Shown: piece after piece, positions 59,580 to 64,000 of the stretch
How the letters are laid out: every line of letters begins with the position of its first letter
Position numbering within the stretch: the stretch's first letter is position 1
Origin: Costus lasius
Lineage: Eukaryota; Streptophyta; Magnoliopsida; Zingiberales; Costaceae
Reading direction: 5' to 3'
Length of the DNA stretch: 64,000 nt
NCBI GenBank assembly: GCA_027563935.2
Contig: CM050449.1
Location: forward strand, 12,042,501 to 12,106,500
Notes under the pieces: generated by a model
Database searches by the model: none
Seen by the model: only the letters and a program-made list of their open reading frames with translations
Told to the model about the DNA's origin: nothing
Made by a program: the position numbers and the translations under genes

Positions 59580-60445
59580 CGCACGCGTGCCCATACTGAG
59601 CCCATTCATTAACTTACTACACAACTTGGTACGTGTTAGGCTCGAATTGACTTGGTCAACATGATCCGTAGACCAAGTGAAAAAAAGGTCCAAATCCCCA
59701 TTAGGGCTCGTTGGAAAATCGGGCAGCGGACTTCGGCGACGGCGGACGACGCTCGATTTCGAGCGAAAGCGGCTGCGGCGGGCGTTGAAGCGTGCGGCCA
59801 GCGGCGGCGTTGACGAGGACGCGAGCGTCGACGCTGGCGGCCGATGGAGGGGGCTTCGTTCGGCAGCGAACGTCAGTCGACTCGAACGGCGCTCGGGCGG
59901 CGGGGCGTCGACGCGGGAACAAAGGAAGGAGGGCGACAGCGTCTGGGCTGGCGCGCGCGTGCACGATGGGCGGCTTCGACCTTCGTTCCTGACAGGCGCG
60001 TGAAGACGAACGTCACCGCGTGGCGCGCGTCGAGTCGACGGCTCTTCGGCTTCAACGGGCATGCTGCTGGCGAGCTCGGGAGACGAATTCTCAACCAATG
60101 GTGGCCGCGTGGCGCGATCCGGCTGGCCACGACGGCGGTGACCCATCGGCTTCTGGCACGCCTGGGCGAGAGCGCGAGGCAGCGGGAGGAGACGGGGGCT
60201 ACAAGGGTGAGGCGCGGGGTTAGCAAAACTCCGGCGTCGAGTGGTCGCTCGAGAGAGGGGAGTCGATCGACGGGCTCTCGACACACATGCGTGACGAGCC
60301 GGCGACGCGGCTTCAATCGGAGGGGTGGCCGGCGACGTCTGGTCTTCGATGCCCGCCTGGGCGCCCGCATGCACGGGGAGGAGCTGGCAACGTCTGCTCG
60401 GCTTCGGGTGGCGCCTGCTCGGCTGGTGAGTCGTGGCTACGAAGA
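59580..60445. other. GC-rich segment present only in copy 2
   Basis: It lies between blocks that are nearly adjacent in copy 1 (21580 and 21590). It is rich in CG dinucleotides, so long frames are open on both strands (59574-60374 minus, 59844-60590 plus). Neither shows a domain or codon pattern I recognise. It may be an LTR-like insertion or a deletion in copy 1. Confidence 0.5.
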
Positions 60446-61091
60446 ACAGGTGAGCAGTCCGGCGGGCTCTCAGCGTGGGACGCTGGCGGCTGGGCTCCCC
60501 AGGCTAACAGGGCGGAGGAGGCGGGCGGACGTGCGGGCGTCCGCTTTTCCTGCACCTCTTGTCCCTCTCGTCTCCGACGATCGGCGGTGATCGTCCGGCG
60601 AACTCCAGCTCTCTCTTCTCTCTCGTCTCCGGCTATCATCCTGTGAACTCCAACTCCCCCTTCCCTCTCGTCTCTGGAGATTCACGGGGATCTACGGCGG
60701 ACTCTGACGACTAGTGGTGTGGTGTGGGTGGTTCAACGTCAAGTAGTCTATCCCGTTTTCCCTCTTTGGCTTGGCGTAGCCGCGACGTCGATTTTCGGCA
60801 AACTCCATTCCAGCAACCAGAGGTGTGTGGTGTATAGCGAGCGGTTCGACAACGAGAAATTCAACTTAGTTTCTTTATCAATCCGTTGTGTAGTGGTGGA
60901 GCCTGTCGATTTAAGTCCTATCAAGGTAACCTCTCAACCTCGTTTTTGTTTTCCAGCATTACTTTATTTTCCGTCGATGCTTTGATGCACCTTGCTGTGT
61001 TTTCCGACAACGTCATGTTCTTTGCTCGACCTCCCGTTTAGGCGCGTGTAATCCCTCACACCTCTTGCGTTCTCTCATGCTCGTTTGAGCA

Positions 61092-62302
61092 AAGCTGCGT
61101 AAGTTTAGAAAAATAAAATAAAATAATTTATCCCAAATCAACTTACTATGCGCATGCGGGTGCACAGTAGCTAAATGGACGAGACACAACTGTTTCATCC
61201 CATCCTACTCTCCACTCGGTTCCCATCTCCCTGTATCTCCCCCATGAACGCCGACCTCGCATCCCCTCTCCCTCCTTATCCTCCCCTTCCTCCTCTCCAT
61301 CTTCACCATGCCGAGCTTCCTTCTCCTCTCTCACGCATCTTCTCTTCCCTAGCATCCCCTCCCATCTCTATCGGTTGCTGCTTCGGCGACCAACTTCGGC
61401 GAGGCACCTTTCCTTTCTTCCACACGAACGCTGACAGCGGTGGGCGACGCGAAAGCCCTAGATCAGGAGAGGACATCGTCTCCAGCGAACCCGACAAGCC
61501 TTCCTTCATCTCCGGCGAACATTCCTTCCCTCTCCGGCGTTTTCCTCCGATTTTCTCCTCCGACTCTGGCGACGTGCGTGGGTGGCGCCGCCGACAGTCC
61601 ATTTTCTAGCTGTTCCCACGAGCGTTTACGTAAACAAGTGTGTCGGCGAGATCCTCTCGGTTCTGGCGTGATTCTGGGTGCCGGTGAACTTCTGTTCGTT
61701 GCCAGCGGTTACTGTTCCGGCAGCAAAATTACTGTTGCAATGATCATAGCCGGTGAGGTTATTTTCCGATGAACTCTGACAAGCATACCAGTGACTCCGG
61801 GTTGTGTGCGACTGACTGGTTGGATCTTTGCTCAACCTATATTATTAGGTAGGAATTGTCTACATGTATTTTGTTAATTGTGGTTCACTGATGCATGATA
61901 TTAGATTAGTATGATTTAGTTTTTCAATATGTAAACTTTGGCTGTTGCTTATAGTCTTGCATGTGATTTTTTGATATATTCGATTGACGGTTGGCTTTAC
62001 TGGTATTATAGAGTCCATCTTCCGAGATTTGTGGTACTTAACTACCAGCTATAGTCATGATATACTAGGCCCATAGGAGTATATGCCTCCGAACTAGATC
62101 ACGCTTGAAGGGTAGTTATGAGCGACTTTGAGGTGACTAGGCGTAAGACACTACACTAGTGAGCTGTCGACACATAGTCGTTCCCTTTTGTTATGAGTTA
62201 ACAGTTGAAAACCACTCTTCAAGTACGTGTCCTTTGGGATGATTGGCTTAGCTCACAATGTTGCACTTGCATGCTGATTACTTTCTAGTATCTATTTAGT
62301 TG

Positions 62303-62347
<45 letters not shown>

Positions 62348-62837
62348 ACTTATGTTGTTTTACGTTGGTTATGCTGAAACTTCTGAACTTATGCATCATC
62401 TTATTTACAAATCCCTACTTAGCCTCTGGCTAACTCTCTTTGCTTTGCCTCTAGGTTCCGGCACGGCTCCATTCGAAGCAAAGTAGATAGCTAGATAGTC
62501 ATCTACTTGTCAGTGGCTTGTCTTTCCTATTTTCATCGTATGTTATTATTGTTATTGTTATTTATGCCGGACTATATGTTCTGATCGTAAACCAGTGTTG
62601 GTTTTGACCGATGTTGTCAGTCTTGTACTCTTGTTGATTTTGACCACTGCGCTGTTATGTGATGTTATTATATATATGCTGGATTTATGTTTTATGATCT
62701 TTCATTGTTATTTATGCTTCTCGGATTTGCGTGGTTGGCATAGCAAGTTTGGCTTTGTCGCATCCCGAGGTTGAGCGTCTCGACATGATCCTGATCGAGT
62801 CTCAAGGCGTGATAGGTAATTTTTTTCCTCTTCTTAG
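61092..62837. other. 1.7-kb segment present only in copy 2
   Basis: It interrupts the block matching 26465-26919. It begins with a C-rich leader-like part (61175-61600), passes into AT-rich DNA and includes an (AT)18 run at 62307-62342. The layout resembles a solo LTR or an untranslated leader with intron, but no TG/CA ends or target duplication were found. Confidence 0.45.
62307..62342 (+). repeat. (AT)18 microsatellite
   Basis: An uninterrupted AT run inside the copy-2-specific segment. Confidence 0.95.
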
Positions 62838-63537
62838 CACGTGCAACCTTAGCGCTTATTATATGCTCTCTTAGTGTTCTATCGCCTGTGTGTAACTGTT
62901 TTTTTTCCCGATATCCTGTGTGGTGTTTATTGTACGTGCATATGCACCATCATCTGTACGATATTTGTTTACGCTTGCTAATTGTGCTCATGTGCTATTT
63001 TATCCTCTATATATTATTGTCTTTCAGAGTCCGACTCTCCATGTTAATATATAAAATTAAAAAAAAATAATATTAATTCTGAGCGCGACAGTATGCTGTT
63101 ATAATAGACCAAAACAATTGACCGTACAATGGCAGCGATAATAGACCAAAAAAGTTGAGTGTCCAACGACAGAAAACAACACTTTGCCAACCGATCATTT
63201 ATTTTACTCGTACTCTACTACTGATTAAGAATGCATAAAATATGACAGTGGCAAAGATAATGCTTTAGTTGAACCCAGTCAAAGATAGTCCACGTACAAG
63301 TGGGTCAGGCTTAATTAAATTGAAAACACCGAACAAGCAGTGCCATGGCCACCATGCAAAGTTCAATCTTAAATGAATGATTGCCTTGTGTTCATTCCTG
63401 GAGGTTTAACAATTAATTCGGTCCGAGTATGAAGCCAGTTCTTGCTCTTGCAACAAGTTGTTCTCTTGAAAGCTGCCAATTAACTAATTGGGTGGCACTT
63501 CTCTATCCCATTAATACAAACTGAATGCAAGGTTTTC

Positions 63538-63544
63538 TATAAAA
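63538..63544 (+). promoter_or_regulatory. TATA box of nsLTP2 gene A2
   Basis: TATAAAA, same context and spacing as for A1. Confidence 0.8.
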
Positions 63545-63598
63545 AGCGGGCGAGCGAGCCTTGCCTCTTCAGTACTGCGACAGCAATCTCTGGCGACC

Positions 63599-63883
63599 AT
63601 GATGAAGTCCGCAACCGTCTTCTTATTCTGCGTGATCATGACCGCCTTGGCGGTGCTGCATAGAGCCCCGGCGTCGGTGGAGGCGGCGTGCGACCCTACG
63701 GAGCTGTCGGTGTGTGCGGAATCGGTCCTGTACTCGACGCCTCCAACGAGCGATTGCTGCGCCAAGATGAGGTCGCAGGTGCCGTGCTTCTGCCAGTACA
63801 AGAAGGACCCCAACTTGAGTGGATACATTACTAGCGGGGAGAAGGTAGCAACTGCTTGTCACATATCGACCCCAAAATGCTGA
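63599..63883 (+). CDS. Type-2 non-specific lipid-transfer protein precursor A2, 94 aa
   Basis: Same product as A1 with one change (Ala for Ser at residue 5, in the signal peptide). The mature protein is identical: eight cysteines, CFC motif, 21-residue loop. From codon 26 to the window end, about 325 bases, the two genes are base-for-base identical, including the 3' untranslated part. Both copies keep promoter, TATA box and full frame, so both are probably expressed. Confidence 0.95.
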   Translation: MMKSATVFLFCVIMTALAVLHRAPASVEAACDPTELSVCAESVLYSTPPTSDCCAKMRSQVPCFCQYKKDPNLSGYITSGEKVATACHISTPKC

Positions 63884-64000
63884 GCTGATCGGAATGATTC
63901 CCCTAGGGAGCCGCCCTTAATCAGCTATATATATAAATCTATATAACGTTATTATGTCTCTAGAGAATATATATATATAAGAAAATAATGTCACCAGCAG

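Larger units (their letters stand above)
58580..64000 (+). repeat. Segmental duplication, copy 2 (runs off the window)
   Basis: Collinear with copy 1 in the blocks listed there. It lacks the gypsy fragment, hAT, mini-hAT and MITE of copy 1. It carries its own extra segments at about 59580-60445 and 61092-62837. The nsLTP2 gene is 35,060 bp from that of copy 1, and the last 700 bp align without a gap. Confidence 0.8.

Noticed and set aside
59574..60590. 266-aa (minus) and 248-aa (plus) overlapping frames
   Set aside because: Both come from a CG-rich segment where stop codons are rare. No domain is seen, composition is low-complexity R/A/S, and the segment is missing from the other duplicate.

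Overview
The window is nuclear DNA of a flowering plant, most likely a monocot. No bacterial or organellar feature is seen. The evidence is a set of GC-rich type-2 lipid-transfer-protein genes in AT-rich flanks, a WEB-family (DUF827) coiled-coil gene, and dense nested plant retrotransposons and DNA transposons. The monocot call is an inference from codon composition and is weak.

Layout. 1-13170: a decayed Ty1/copia element on the minus strand. A complete 8-kb non-autonomous LTR element (1751-9787, plus strand) with a 447-codon gag-like ORF and no polymerase is nested in its reverse transcriptase. 13541-14690: tail of another copia element. 15882-17936 (minus): the WEB-family gene, the only long host gene. 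18500-28945: copy 1 of a diverged segmental duplication, broken up by a gypsy gag-protease fragment, a large hAT relic, a mini-hAT and a 375-bp Mutator-type MITE. It ends in an nsLTP2 gene (28539). Two tandem nsLTP2 paralogues follow (30157, 32484). 33940-36300: a copia tail and a gypsy LTR plus gag fragment. 36531-48584: a full-length Athila-type Ty3/gypsy element (minus) with 1.5-kb LTRs, an exact ATACG target duplication and a decayed ORF after pol. 48695-54382: a 5.4-kb inverted array of short satellites followed by a palindromic-repeat array. 54859-57535 (minus): a broken FAR1/MULE transposase gene. 58580-64000: copy 2 of the segmental duplication, ending in a second nsLTP2 gene (63599) almost identical to the first.

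Working host genes are few: four secreted nsLTP2 precursors and one cytoplasmic WEB protein. The nsLTP2 genes form a cluster made by a local tandem duplication (about 2.3 kb apart) and a larger duplication (35,060 bp apart).

The most unusual signal is structural. Two LTR-element families in the window carry arrays of paired or nested palindromes with a period of about 60-85 bp. In both, the arrays sit about 255-490 bp inside the LTR and again just after the last ORF, behind a shared block containing CTTGGGAGGCAACCCAAG. The palindrome sequence differs between families but matches between the LTR and internal copies of one family. A third array of the same design lies at 54107-54382 outside any element I could define. 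All identity figures are counts by eye.
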